The notes below the pieces were generated by a model. The model worked only from the letters and a program-made list of their open reading frames with translations, had not been told where the DNA came from and searched no databases. The position numbers were made by a program, and so were the translations under genes. A DNA stretch of 64,000 bases, from the NCBI GenBank assembly GCA_001769855.1, contig MEPP01000001.1, positions 536,982 through 600,981 of the forward strand. The letters run 5' to 3'. Position 1 is the stretch's first letter; every line of letters begins with the position of its first letter. Source of the DNA: Bdellovibrionales bacterium GWA2_49_15 (GTDB lineage Bacteria > Bdellovibrionota > Bacteriovoracia > Bacteriovoracales > Bacteriovoracaceae). Below are positions 27,162 to 36,934 of this stretch, piece by piece.

Positions 27162-28521
27162 CTTTATGGCCGCTTGTTGATTTTATAATCCCCTTCACCT
27201 CACTGATCGCGATCATGGGAATAAATTTAAAAAAGAGCAGTAAGAACAAGGTAAAAATGCCTATGGTTCCTATATAGATCCCGATCTCCACCACGGTGGG
27301 AGAATAATCTGTCCAGCTGGACGTCAAAAAGTCCTTCGAAAGTGAGGTAACAATAATGACATAACGCTCAAACCACATCCCCAGATTAATAAACAAGGAG
27401 ATGGCGAAGACGATTGCCAGATTCCTTCTGATCTTTTTAAACCAGAAGAGCTGGGGAATGAGGGCATTACAAAACACCATCCCGTAAAACCCGATCATGT
27501 GATCGCCGGTAATTCTGTTTTTGAAAAAAGTATAGAACTCATACTCACTGCCAGAGTACCAGGCGATAAAGATTTCCGTGGCATACGCGGTTCCCATGAT
27601 GAGGCTGATGAAGACTAAAATTCTGGCGATGGCGTCGATATGACTTTCGGTGACGTAGGCCTGGAAATTAAAATATTTTCGAATGAAAATCATCAGTGTC
27701 AGCACCATGCCAAATCCGGAAAAGATGGCCCCCACCACGAAATAGGGTGGAAAAATAGTGGTGTGCCAGCCGGGCATAACTGAGGTGGCAAAGTCCATGG
27801 AAACAATCGAGTGGACTGAAATTACCAACGGAGCTGTTAGCCCGCCGAGGATTTGCGACAAGGCCTCATATCTCAACCAGCCGCGGGCGGAGCCGACCCA
27901 GCCAAAACTTAAAGTGCCGTAAATTACTTTTTTGACCTTTGACGTTGTTTTGTCTCGCATGGAAGCAAAATCAGGAATCATCCCCACGTACCAGAAGATG
28001 GCCGAGGCCATGAGATAGGTACTGATGGCAATAACGTCCCAAAATAAAGGCGAATTAAAATTAACCCAGAGAGGGCCTCTTGAATTTGGGTAAGGAAAGA
28101 TAAAAAAGGCCATCCAAACTCTGCCCATATGAATCATGGGAAAGATACCGGCGCATAAGACTGCGCCAACCGTCATCGCCTCAGCGGCGCGGTTGATCGA
28201 GGTTCTCCATTTTTGACGTAGGATCAGAAGGAAGATGGAAAAAGCGGTACCGGCATGCCCGATTCCGATCCACCAGACGAAATTAATAATATCCCAGCCC
28301 CAGGCCATGGAATTATTAAGCCCCCAGCTACCGATTCCCACGGTAATGGTTTCATAACCGGCCCATAGGCCAAAGGCAATCGCCAAGAGGCTGACGCCGA
28401 GGGCGACGAACCACCAAACAGGCGGCTTGTTCTGCTCCATGGGCCTTAGAATATCGGCGGTGATCTCAGAGTAGGTTTTATCGCCTTCAACCAGGACTCC
28501 TCTCACATTTGTATTATACAT
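27154..28521 (-). CDS. actC: alternative complex III subunit ActC (NrfD-like quinol-binding membrane subunit)
   Basis: About 455 residues, ten transmembrane helices. GYETITVGIGSWGLNNSMAWG, FVWWIGIGHAGTAFS and VISVHSIVSMDFATSVMPGWHTTIFPPYFV (split) carry the NrfD/ActC fingerprint, including the His-containing quinol pocket region. The chosen ATG (28521) overlaps the actB stop by 8 bp with GAGAAAG ahead of it; a TTG at 28533 opens the frame. It is the expected site of menaquinol oxidation. Confidence 0.93.
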   Translation of the reverse strand: MYNTNVRGVLVEGDKTYSEITADILRPMEQNKPPVWWFVALGVSLLAIAFGLWAGYETITVGIGSWGLNNSMAWGWDIINFVWWIGIGHAGTAFSIFLLILRQKWRTSINRAAEAMTVGAVLCAGIFPMIHMGRVWMAFFIFPYPNSRGPLWVNFNSPLFWDVIAISTYLMASAIFWYVGMIPDFASMRDKTTSKVKKVIYGTLSFGWVGSARGWLRYEALSQILGGLTAPLVISVHSIVSMDFATSVMPGWHTTIFPPYFVVGAIFSGFGMVLTLMIFIRKYFNFQAYVTESHIDAIARILVFISLIMGTAYATEIFIAWYSGSEYEFYTFFKNRITGDHMIGFYGMVFCNALIPQLFWFKKIRRNLAIVFAISLFINLGMWFERYVIIVTSLSKDFLTSSWTDYSPTVVEIGIYIGTIGIFTLFLLLFFKFIPMIAISEVKGIIKSTSGHKDV

Positions 28522-31500
28522 AGTCTTTCTCAACTATTTTAATTTTTGTCATATAGCCTACGGCATTCGCGGTATTTAACTCTTCCAGTAACGAATATTT
28601 TCTTTCATCTTTAAAGGCGACCGAGATCTGAGAATTTGGATTGTTTAAATCTCCAAAGATCATGGCACTGGCCGGACAAGACTGGAGACAGGCCGGTTGA
28701 ATATCACCATCTGCCAGCGGTCGATTTTCTAATTTAGCTCTCAGTTTGCCTTCCTGAATTCGCTGCGCACACAGGGAGCACTTCTCCACCACGCCGCGAG
28801 TTCTGACCACGACATCGGGATTTAAAACCATGGTCCCCAGATCACTATTCATGTTGAAGTCGAATTTGGGATTCTTACTATACTCAAACCAGTTGAAGCG
28901 TCTGACTCTGTAGGGACAGTTATTCATGCAGTATCTGGTGCCTATGCATCGATTGTAGGCCATCTCGTTTAGGCCCTCGTGACTATTTTGAGTGGCCTCG
29001 ACCGGGCAGACATTCTCGCAGGGAGCATTGTTGCAATGCTGACACATAACCGGCTGGAAAAATACCTCCGGACGGTCGATCTGCTCCGAATAGTATCGAT
29101 CGACGCGCATCCAGTGCATGATTCTTTTATTGCGAACCTCATCTCGTCCCACCACCGGAATATTATTTTCGGCCTGGCAGGCGATGACACAGTTGCTACA
29201 TCCGGTGCAGAGATTAAGATCAATCGTCAGGCCCCAATGGTGACCATTAAACTCTCGGGTTTTATAAAGCGAGATCTCTTTCTTAACATTTTCAAAGTGT
29301 GCCTCATTGCCGGCGGCGGGGTTCTTTTTATACTCATGAAGAGCGGCATGGTGCACATGATTTCGCCCCTCCATGGTGTGGTGAGTTTGAGTCAGGGCAA
29401 AGATATAGTTGACACCCGTGGGTGATATTTTAAGATTGCTGCCGCTGTAATTTTTTGTCTTGCCTAAGGTGACCAATTTATAACTATTTTTTCCAACTGA
29501 CTCCGCCACCTTTCCGGCGCTGGTACGCCCGTAACCCAGGGCAATCGAGAGTGTATTGCTGGCCTGTCCGGGTTGGATCAGAACGGGCAGCTCAAAAAGA
29601 TCGTTTACGATTACATTATCACCAAGTTTGAGATGGTATCGCTTGGCAAATGAATCGGGGATGGCGAGATAGTTATCCCAGCACACCTTGGAAACCGGGT
29701 CCGGCAGCTCTTGTAGCCATGGATTGTTGGCATGCTTGCCGTTGCCGATGCCGATATTTTCAAAAACGGTAAACTCAAACCCTTCCACTTTGGTTGTGAC
29801 AATAGCGGAGGCCACCTGGGCAAAATCCGCTTCCCCAAACTTTGCCGCCCAAGAATTGCCTTTCAAACTTGTTTTATCTTGGGCAACAAAGACGCCCTTT
29901 TGCAGGACATCCGTCCAGAAAGAGTGAAAAGAAAGAGAGTTTGACTGCAAGGGAAAGATTTTCTCCTGCCAATATTTTTGCAGATAAAGATAGTAAGGAT
30001 TTTCCTTTACTGCATCTTTGGCGGCATCTTTTTTTATCGCCGGATCACTACTCCACTTCAGCAAACTTTCTTGAGCTTGCCGGGTATCAAACAGTCTATT
30101 GATGGTGGGTTGGCACAAGCTAAAATGATTCTTTTTTGGTTCAGCATCGTTCCATGATTCTAAAAAATGGTTGTCAGGACAGACATAAGTCACAAGAGCG
30201 GCCGTTTCATCCAGCGTTTCCGAAAAAGAAACGGATAACTTAACCTTGCCGAGTCCGTTGATAAATTTATCGGCCCGGGGATAATCATAGGCGGGATTTA
30301 CATTATACAACAGAATTGCCTTAACCTCACCGCGCTCTAACCTATCAACGAGATTGTCCATTCGGCCATCGATGGCCTGCTTAACGTACACCGGAGTGTC
30401 GTTATCAATTGTCGCTCCGTAGCTCCCAATTATTTCATTAATCTTATTCACCACTATCTGGTTACCGAGATCGTTTGATCCGGAAACAACCAGGGCATGC
30501 CCTCTTTTTGCCCACAGCTCCTCGGCCAAGCTACTCACAATAATCTGGGAGTCAGGCGCGGAAACCTGGGGTTTGCCGATCTTCCCGGCCAGCGCATTAT
30601 AGAGATTCAAAAGAATAATCCCTTCTTCAGAAGGGTTTATGGGGATTCTGAAATCAGCATTGCTGCCAGTCAGAGTTAAGGTGGACTCAAATTGAACATG
30701 TTTCACCATGTTCGTATTATTTTTTGTAATTTTGCGGCGGCCGGAGTACTGCTTGGTGAATTCCGTCGGGGAAATCCAGGTTCCAAGAAAATCAGCGCCA
30801 AAACTCACAATTAAGTCGGCCTTGGCAAATGAATAGGAGGGAAGATATTCTTTCCCGCTTGTCAGCTTATTGGCCTCAATAATGGCGGAGGCCGAGATGG
30901 CGTCATAGGCGATAATTTCCGTGGTGGGAAACTTTTTAGCAAAATCTTCCAGGACACTTCGGGTGGTGGGACTGATGATGGTGGAGGTCAGAATAACAAT
31001 TTTTTCGCCTTTCTTGCTGATCTCACTCAATCCGCTCACGATCTCAGAATCGATGGAATCCCAGGTCGTTTTAGCTTTTGCCTTCAGCGGTGTTTTTAGC
31101 CGAAAATCATCATACAAACTTAAAACGGAGGCCTGAACCTTCGCGGAAGTTCCTCCGCCCGTTAAGGTCGAAAGCTCATTGCCTTCAATTTTAATCGGCC
31201 GCCCTTCTCTCGTCTTTACCAGGATGCTGCAATATTCATTTCCATCAAAAAAAGTGGAGGCATAGTAATTCGCGTTGCCGGGAACAATTCCATCAGGTTT
31301 TACCAGATAGGTAATGGCCTTATGAACCGGGGTCTCACAACCTGACAGCATGGATACGGCGGCAAGATTAAATCCCATCTTAATCAGACCGCGTCGAGTT
31401 AGAGAGAGTTGGTTTTTGGCCTCCTCATCAGTGATACCTTCGTCCGAAAATTCAGCTTCAGTTGAAGTCGGTCCCTGCGCCATGACCTCAAGCTCTTCAA

Positions 31501-31522
31501 TGCTTCTCCAGTATTTTTTCAT
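28514..31522 (-). CDS. actB: alternative complex III subunit ActB (fused molybdopterin-like and Fe-S domains)
   Basis: 1002 residues. The N-terminus has the ActB start KKYWRSIEELE and then a Tat-type signal, LTRRGLIKMGFNLAAVSMLSGC, ending in a lipobox Cys. Residues ~80-720 are the molybdoenzyme-like fold, which in ACIII lacks the cofactor. Residues ~740-1000 are ferredoxin-like with CTGCSNCVIACQ, CQHCNNAPCENVCP, CIGTRYCMNNCP and CSLCAQ clusters. Fusion of the two parts is the normal ActB state. It lies on the periplasmic face and links ActC to the cytochromes. Confidence 0.95.
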   Translation of the reverse strand: MKKYWRSIEELEVMAQGPTSTEAEFSDEGITDEEAKNQLSLTRRGLIKMGFNLAAVSMLSGCETPVHKAITYLVKPDGIVPGNANYYASTFFDGNEYCSILVKTREGRPIKIEGNELSTLTGGGTSAKVQASVLSLYDDFRLKTPLKAKAKTTWDSIDSEIVSGLSEISKKGEKIVILTSTIISPTTRSVLEDFAKKFPTTEIIAYDAISASAIIEANKLTSGKEYLPSYSFAKADLIVSFGADFLGTWISPTEFTKQYSGRRKITKNNTNMVKHVQFESTLTLTGSNADFRIPINPSEEGIILLNLYNALAGKIGKPQVSAPDSQIIVSSLAEELWAKRGHALVVSGSNDLGNQIVVNKINEIIGSYGATIDNDTPVYVKQAIDGRMDNLVDRLERGEVKAILLYNVNPAYDYPRADKFINGLGKVKLSVSFSETLDETAALVTYVCPDNHFLESWNDAEPKKNHFSLCQPTINRLFDTRQAQESLLKWSSDPAIKKDAAKDAVKENPYYLYLQKYWQEKIFPLQSNSLSFHSFWTDVLQKGVFVAQDKTSLKGNSWAAKFGEADFAQVASAIVTTKVEGFEFTVFENIGIGNGKHANNPWLQELPDPVSKVCWDNYLAIPDSFAKRYHLKLGDNVIVNDLFELPVLIQPGQASNTLSIALGYGRTSAGKVAESVGKNSYKLVTLGKTKNYSGSNLKISPTGVNYIFALTQTHHTMEGRNHVHHAALHEYKKNPAAGNEAHFENVKKEISLYKTREFNGHHWGLTIDLNLCTGCSNCVIACQAENNIPVVGRDEVRNKRIMHWMRVDRYYSEQIDRPEVFFQPVMCQHCNNAPCENVCPVEATQNSHEGLNEMAYNRCIGTRYCMNNCPYRVRRFNWFEYSKNPKFDFNMNSDLGTMVLNPDVVVRTRGVVEKCSLCAQRIQEGKLRAKLENRPLADGDIQPACLQSCPASAMIFGDLNNPNSQISVAFKDERKYSLLEELNTANAVGYMTKIKIVEKDYV

Positions 31523-31555
31523 GTTAATTTCGCCCTCTTCCCAATTTCCGCGTCT

Positions 31556-32698
31556 CTAGTAGTGACATTTTTGACAATTGTTTCCACCAATATCATTAAC
31601 CGTCACCTGCGCAAGACCACCTGACTTCAAAGCTTCATGCTGTTTATAGGAGGTGTAATATTTATTATCAAAGTCGACTTTGGTGTCTCGATGGCAATTC
31701 ACACACCAGCCCATACTCAGGTCGGTGACCTGCTGGACTCGGCCCATCTGGGTCAAATCTCCATGGCACTTATCGCATTTTACTTTTCCCACCTGAACGT
31801 GTTGGGCATGGCTGAAAAATACGTGATCTGGCAAATTATAAACTCTAACCCACTTCACTGACTTCCCGGACTCCACCGCCTCATGAATCTTCTCAATTTC
31901 CGCTTCGCCGGTGTTGGCCCCCGTCCTGATCAGGTTATGACAGTTTAAGCATAAGGTCGCGGGGGGAATTGAGGCGTGTTTGCTTTCATAAACGCTGGTA
32001 TGGCAGTAGGCACAGCTAATTTTATTTTCGCCAGCGTGAAGCTTGTGGGAAAATTTTATAGGCTGATCCGGCTCATACCCCAAGCTGTTCCCGAGAGTCA
32101 CTGCCTCTTCGTTGAGTATTCTGCCGATGAGCGCGAGGGATAGCAGAATAACGAGAAAATGAAGCCCCCGATATTTTAAAAACTTTGTGAAAAAGAGATC
32201 GACCAAGGCCAAGAGCAAAAGAGAGATGGCGAGAATGGCCAGCCAGTTGGTTGAGTGAGGGGCAAGGCTAAAATCGTTGTCCAGAAATTTCGGATTTGCT
32301 TTTAGTTTCTTACTCTCGGCCGCAATATATCTTAGGAGCGCCTGAGTTTCCTCACGAGTAAAGTCATGATCCGGCATGGGTAATTTTTTGTTGGCCAAGA
32401 AGAGTTCAAGCGCGACCTTGTCTCCCCTCTCGATCATCGACGTCGAGGATTGGATAAATTCAATGAGCCATGCTTCCTCATGCCTGGCCTGGACATCCGA
32501 AAGATCAGGTCCGATTAATTTTCCCTTCCCGATCGAGTGGCAGCGAGCACAGGAAAAAAACATATCTTGCGGCGAGCGCATCGGTGCGGAAATGGCGGTT
32601 GCGACGGGGTCAGGTGATTGTGCTTTTGCGAGAGGCGAAATGGGCCCTGCCATAGTCAGTAGTAAAGAAAGTATGAACTTTGCCCAGGCCTTTCCCAT
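31556..32698 (-). CDS. actA: alternative complex III subunit ActA with an extra N-terminal cytochrome c domain
   Basis: 380 residues and six CXXCH motifs. The C-terminal pentahaem part, after a transmembrane helix at residues ~155-170, has CAYCH, CLNCH, CDKCH, CVNCH and CQKCH as in ordinary ActA. An additional class I cytochrome domain with CARCH at residues 50-54 and LPMPDHDF lies between the signal peptide and that helix. It closely resembles the first domain of the diheme cytochrome eight kilobases downstream. Start supported by GAGGG before the ATG. First gene of the 12-gene operon. Confidence 0.92.
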   Translation of the reverse strand: MGKAWAKFILSLLLTMAGPISPLAKAQSPDPVATAISAPMRSPQDMFFSCARCHSIGKGKLIGPDLSDVQARHEEAWLIEFIQSSTSMIERGDKVALELFLANKKLPMPDHDFTREETQALLRYIAAESKKLKANPKFLDNDFSLAPHSTNWLAILAISLLLLALVDLFFTKFLKYRGLHFLVILLSLALIGRILNEEAVTLGNSLGYEPDQPIKFSHKLHAGENKISCAYCHTSVYESKHASIPPATLCLNCHNLIRTGANTGEAEIEKIHEAVESGKSVKWVRVYNLPDHVFFSHAQHVQVGKVKCDKCHGDLTQMGRVQQVTDLSMGWCVNCHRDTKVDFDNKYYTSYKQHEALKSGGLAQVTVNDIGGNNCQKCHY

Positions 32699-32805
32699 TA
32701 CGTATCCCTCAGAACTTTTTTAACCCCGATTAATCCAACCCTGGGCCTCGACCCAAGCAACAATCTCTTCAAAATGCAAGTTTGAGTGCGATAATAACAT
32801 GTGAT

Positions 32806-32824
32806 TATGTGTTTATCAAACATA
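32806..32824. promoter_or_regulatory. short inverted repeat in the act-nar control region
   Basis: TATGT and ACATA arms around 9 nt (GTTTATCAA) lie 108 bp upstream of actA, between it and the divergent gluzincin gene. It is a weak candidate for an FNR/CRP-family site; the TTGAT/ATCAA consensus is only half matched (TATCAA). No convincing -35/-10 for the operon was found by eye. Confidence 0.25.
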
Positions 32825-32943
32825 TCTTTTAAAGCACTTACAGTGGCGAAACGTGGCACCGCTTCCAAGAGTGTCTTTTTTACATATTGGCCTGGCAAAG
32901 GATGGGTGCTTCACGATAATGCACCGTTTGTCAGGAGGCCTTT

Positions 32944-34308
32944 ATGCCGTTTTTTCGCGCCGTTTTGGGAATCTTATTACTGATCAGCGCGATCGCTCAT
33001 GCCGACTGGCGAAGCTCATATCCCCCATCCCCCCTGCCGACAGTCACCAAGCAAAAGTTGCAGGAGCTTGAAAAGCAAATTAAACAGCTCGTGCCAGTTT
33101 GTGTCGATGAATTGGAAAGGAAATTTGACCGGCCTTGGAAACGTCAAGCATCGGGATGGCCGGTGCGTTTACAGGTCAGTCTGATGTCCGCACTTGAGGC
33201 CGCGCTCGTATCCGATTCCGCCGCCACTCGCGGGCATTTTTTTATTCGAATGAACTTTGATCCCTATCCATTTTTAAGTGGAAACCTTGATCTTAAAACC
33301 GCCGTCTGTCACGAGTCCGTGCATGCCTACTTTCGCTACCAGCTGAGTTTCTTCAAATATGTTCGTCTGCCACGTTGGGCGCGGGAAGGAAGCGCCGTGT
33401 ATTTGAGCGGACAACTTGCTCAGACCGAATACCGCGCTTTATATCGCGCGTTTGTCAATGGCGCGCCAGTGATCAATGGGCTGGATGAAGGAAAGCACAA
33501 TAATGATGAGCGTTTTGAAGATGCCCTGGCCTTCCAATTTTTCCAGCAGGATAGTGAGGCTGCTATCTCGGTACTGCAGCAGGTGCTGGAGGGAAAAAAT
33601 ATTTATGAGGCCGTCACGGAAAGCACTGGTCTGGCGAAGAATGACCTGCTCCTCCAGACGCGAAAATATGCCAATCAGCACTTAGAGGCACGCAAGAGTG
33701 AGCTCTCGGCCGCCATGCTGACCGCGATCAAAGAATGGGGGGCCCCCGGGACGCGCCCAAAGGCCGAGGAATATTTTTTACAAAAAGTTAGGGAAGGTCT
33801 TGAGATTGAAAACAACGTCACTTTGGATTTTGCCATGAGCGTGTCCTTCGCGTTGGAAACATCTCATAACAAGGAAAGCGCACTTCTAGTTCTGCCGCTG
33901 TTCAAGCGTATCGAACAGGAAGTGCCCGGATATCTTTATGGACACAATCTGGCGATACTCAGAAATCAGATTGCCGGTCTCTCGCTAAAAGTTGAACAGT
34001 ATAGCGAAGCTCTCACCTATTATGCGCGTATTTTTAATGAGCATGCCGAAGCACCCATTTTACAGAAGGCCGCCCCGGCGGGAATTTTGCGATCCCTGGT
34101 GGGATTAAAAGACTGGGCCAAAGTTTTACCCTGGACCAAAAACGAAAGCGACCTCGACAAGTCCACAATTGCCGAATACCACTATTATCGCGCCCTCGCC
34201 TATCGGGCCTTGAACAAGGTCAAAAAGGCCAAGAAACTTTTCCAAGAGGTCTGCAAGTCTGAGGACAATGCTCAGTTCAAAGAAAAGGCATGCGCGGAAC
34301 TTCACTAG
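32944..34308 (+). CDS. secreted gluzincin-type metallopeptidase with C-terminal TPR-like repeats
   Basis: 454 residues. AGGAGG lies ideally before the ATG; the signal peptide is FFRAVLGILLLISAIAHA. The zinc site is readable as His123-Glu124-x-x-His127 in VCHESVHAYFRY, with a third ligand Glu148 in WAREGSAVYLSG. The HExxH plus WxxEG layout at about 20 residues is the gluzincin (peptidase MA) pattern. Residues ~300-454 are helix pairs with TPR spacing (EYHYYRALAYRALNKVKKAKKLFQEVCK). Probably periplasmic; the substrate is unknown. Confidence 0.8.
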   Translation: MPFFRAVLGILLLISAIAHADWRSSYPPSPLPTVTKQKLQELEKQIKQLVPVCVDELERKFDRPWKRQASGWPVRLQVSLMSALEAALVSDSAATRGHFFIRMNFDPYPFLSGNLDLKTAVCHESVHAYFRYQLSFFKYVRLPRWAREGSAVYLSGQLAQTEYRALYRAFVNGAPVINGLDEGKHNNDERFEDALAFQFFQQDSEAAISVLQQVLEGKNIYEAVTESTGLAKNDLLLQTRKYANQHLEARKSELSAAMLTAIKEWGAPGTRPKAEEYFLQKVREGLEIENNVTLDFAMSVSFALETSHNKESALLVLPLFKRIEQEVPGYLYGHNLAILRNQIAGLSLKVEQYSEALTYYARIFNEHAEAPILQKAAPAGILRSLVGLKDWAKVLPWTKNESDLDKSTIAEYHYYRALAYRALNKVKKAKKLFQEVCKSEDNAQFKEKACAELH

Positions 34309-34403
34309 CTCATCTCTTTGAAAAAATTACTCTCTTAATTTTATCCCCGGGCCAAAGCCAGCACAAAGATGTTAGCAAGTTTGCAAACGTTCAGAGGGGA
34401 GTT

Positions 34404-35264
34404 ATGAGGGCATTATTAGTATTGCTAGGACTGCTGTGTATGCAGGTAATCGAAGTGAGCGCTTATGAAGTAAGCCAAGATAGCAAGTATATTTATATTA
34501 AAAGAAATTTATCCGAGACTTCGTCCGCAGATCACCAGGAAATTGTGGCCGAGCAGATTGAAATTTTAAAAGGAAAATTGAGCAAGTCACTCAAGTCCTT
34601 ATATCTGGACACCACTTTGCTGGATCGGCTGCAAATCAACCGTGAGGAAATCGGCGGTCTTCTCACCCGGATGGAAGAGATGGGTCGGGAAATTTCTATC
34701 TCCAGCGGCATCCGTCTCCATGATGCCATTCCCAATGGCTTCATGATCGTGGGTGGCGCCAAAGTTTCGGGAAATTATTTTGTCGGCATCGGCGGTTCCA
34801 TGACGTTGGGACTGGTTTTCGTGCCCAAGCGAGTTGATCGCATCAACAAAATCACCAAAGCATCCACTCACTATTATGAGTTGGACTGGTCGCTGATCGG
34901 ATGGCCGTCTTTGGATTTGGGCGTTGGCGCCGGGGCCGGAGGACGCGGTCGCCTGGGCGTTGGTTTAATTTGGGGTAATCTCAACAAGGCCGCGGATTTT
35001 TCAGGATTCACGGTAGGTCTTTCGGCCTCAGGAACGGTGGGGCCGGTGGGCGGCAACATCAAGGCCGGACTGACCGACTTTGAGCTCACCTCCAAAAATA
35101 AATTTAAGTATTTTTTCCTTCTTGCTCAATATGATGCCGGCATCGCCGCCGAAGCTGAAATCCATTTTGCCGGGGCCTATATCGCCAATGCCACTGAGGT
35201 GGCCCGGATGCTGGGTTATGGCACAAGTACCTTTGGCGGCACCACCACAGCTCCTGCAAAGTAG
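34404..35264 (+). CDS. secreted Gly-rich protein, unknown function
   Basis: About 286 residues. Signal peptide MRALLVLLGLLCMQVIEVSA; AGAGGGGAG lies before the ATG at 34404, so the longer frame from 34290 is rejected. A helical N-terminal part is followed by beta-rich, Gly-rich sequence (SLDLGVGAGAGGRGRLGVGL, GLSASGTVGPVGGNIKAG) that might form an amphipathic sheet or membrane-associated domain. Lies after the gluzincin gene on the same strand. Not a known family. Confidence 0.65.
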   Translation: MRALLVLLGLLCMQVIEVSAYEVSQDSKYIYIKRNLSETSSADHQEIVAEQIEILKGKLSKSLKSLYLDTTLLDRLQINREEIGGLLTRMEEMGREISISSGIRLHDAIPNGFMIVGGAKVSGNYFVGIGGSMTLGLVFVPKRVDRINKITKASTHYYELDWSLIGWPSLDLGVGAGAGGRGRLGVGLIWGNLNKAADFSGFTVGLSASGTVGPVGGNIKAGLTDFELTSKNKFKYFFLLAQYDAGIAAEAEIHFAGAYIANATEVARMLGYGTSTFGGTTTAPAK

Positions 35265-35361
35265 CACTTCCTGTAGAGGGTTTGCACATCGGATGTCCAA
35301 CTCTATGGCCCCGCCGTTCTGTTAAAATACTCCTGTAATCATGTTTATTAAGGAGATTTTT

Positions 35362-35700
35362 ATGAGCGTCGCAGAGTTTGTCGCTCCCTTTCTTATTCTC
35401 TCTTTCACCGATATCTCGGCCTGCACCGAGCGAACAGTCTACAGTGAGGAGCCAGAAGTCCTATCGCTCGGGCATTCCTTTTGGCCGGAAGGTTATCAGA
35501 TCCCCGGTAAGGAAAAGATGCAGTTTTTTGCCAAAATTCCGGATGAATTTGAGAGTCTCTCAAGCGATGAGAATCTTAAGAACGGGGTTAAGGCCCTGAA
35601 GCAGGAGAGCTATAAGGAACTATTTAATAACCTGGATAATATCCGCCGCAACATTGATAGGATACGCGAGAGCTTAATAGAGTTTGATTCTTCCACCTAA
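35362..35700 (+). CDS. small exported protein, unknown function
   Basis: 112 residues. ATG at 35362 has AAGGAG at -12 and starts SVAEFVAPFLILSFTDISA, a weak signal peptide ending near Cys. The rest is a charged helix (NLDNIRRNIDRIRESLIEF). The frame also opens at 35341 without a ribosome site. No family recognised. Confidence 0.55.
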   Translation: MSVAEFVAPFLILSFTDISACTERTVYSEEPEVLSLGHSFWPEGYQIPGKEKMQFFAKIPDEFESLSSDENLKNGVKALKQESYKELFNNLDNIRRNIDRIRESLIEFDSST

Positions 35701-35718
35701 AATGGCGATAATGCCGCC

Positions 35719-36882
35719 ATGGAAAAGATCAATGTTGCCATCGTGGGCGGTGGGGTGATCGGTTGTGCCCTCGCGTATGAGTTATCGCGCCAAGGCCTAA
35801 CCGACGATATCTTTTTATTTGAAAAGCAGTCAGCGCTCGGGGATGCCCAGTCCGGGCGAAATTCCGGAGTCATACACGCTGGCATCTATTATCGGACTGA
35901 CTCGCTCAAGGCCCGCCTGTGCGTCGAAGGCAATGGACTTCTCTATGATTTCTGCCGACAGCACCTTGTGCCATCAGAGCGAGTGGGCAAACTGGTGGTG
36001 GCCTGCTCTGATGAGGAGGTGGTGCGCCTTGAGAAGCTGCTTGTTGTGGCCAGGGCCAATGGGGTCCCGGATGTAAAACTGCTCAACACCCAAGAGATTA
36101 AAAAATATGAACCCAATGTGGAAGCCAAACAGGCCTTGCTGGTTCCTTCAACAGGCATCGTCGATGCCGCAACCTATGTTCAAACCCTGAGCTCACTGGC
36201 CGCTAATAAGGGCGTCTCCCTTCTGACAAGTTTTGAAATCACCCACATTACTCCTGAAGGCGGGGGCCTTCTTATCACCGGCCTCCATCACGGACAAGAA
36301 GAGCGTTTTTTGGCCAAAGCCGTTGTCAATGCCGCCGGACTCTACTCGGATCGAGTCGCCAAAATGATCAACCCCGATTGGCCGGTGGAGATAGAACCGC
36401 TGCGTGGTGAGTATTATAAATTTAATCGCAGGAAGAGAGACGGAATTTGGCTCAACCAATACAACGTCTATCCGGTGCCCGCGCGGGTAGAAATAGGCAA
36501 TCGGCAGGTGGAAGTGGTGGGTGTCCACCTCACGCCCACCTTTACCGAGTTGCTCGATGGCCGTTACGCCCTGGGGGATATTGTGACGGTGGGACCGGAG
36601 TTCGTTTATGTGGATGACCGAGAGGATTTTGCCAGAGGACGGAAGGCAAAATCTTTTTTCCATCAGTTTGCCAAACGCTTTTTTCCCGAGCTTGAGGAAG
36701 ATGATTTGCAGGAAGATTTCTCGGGCATTATGGCAAATTTGAAAGGTCATAATGATTTTATCATTGAGGCCGACCAAAAATATCCGAATTGCATTCACGC
36801 GGTGGGTATCGATTCTCCCGGTCTGACCTCTTCTCTTGCCATCGCGCGAAAGATCTCGGCGCTCCTGTCCTTTATCATGTGA
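35719..36882 (+). CDS. lhgO: FAD-dependent L-2-hydroxyglutarate oxidase-like protein (DAO superfamily)
   Basis: 387 residues, normal for LhgO. The dinucleotide-binding start INVAIVGGGVIGCALAYELS with a downstream acidic residue (FLFEK) binds FAD; AQSGRNSGVIHAGIYY is nearly diagnostic for LhgO/YgaF relatives. VNAAGLYSDRVA and the C-terminal HAVGIDSPGLTSSLAIA complete the fold. The family oxidises L-2-hydroxyglutarate to 2-oxoglutarate and feeds the quinone pool at the membrane. Related glycerol-3-phosphate or amino-acid oxidases are less likely. Confidence 0.88.
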   Translation: MEKINVAIVGGGVIGCALAYELSRQGLTDDIFLFEKQSALGDAQSGRNSGVIHAGIYYRTDSLKARLCVEGNGLLYDFCRQHLVPSERVGKLVVACSDEEVVRLEKLLVVARANGVPDVKLLNTQEIKKYEPNVEAKQALLVPSTGIVDAATYVQTLSSLAANKGVSLLTSFEITHITPEGGGLLITGLHHGQEERFLAKAVVNAAGLYSDRVAKMINPDWPVEIEPLRGEYYKFNRRKRDGIWLNQYNVYPVPARVEIGNRQVEVVGVHLTPTFTELLDGRYALGDIVTVGPEFVYVDDREDFARGRKAKSFFHQFAKRFFPELEEDDLQEDFSGIMANLKGHNDFIIEADQKYPNCIHAVGIDSPGLTSSLAIARKISALLSFIM

Positions 36883-36934
36883 CCGAGTGACTTCCTCAAG
36901 CGGCAGATGTTTTGTGCACTTGTAATATTTTATC

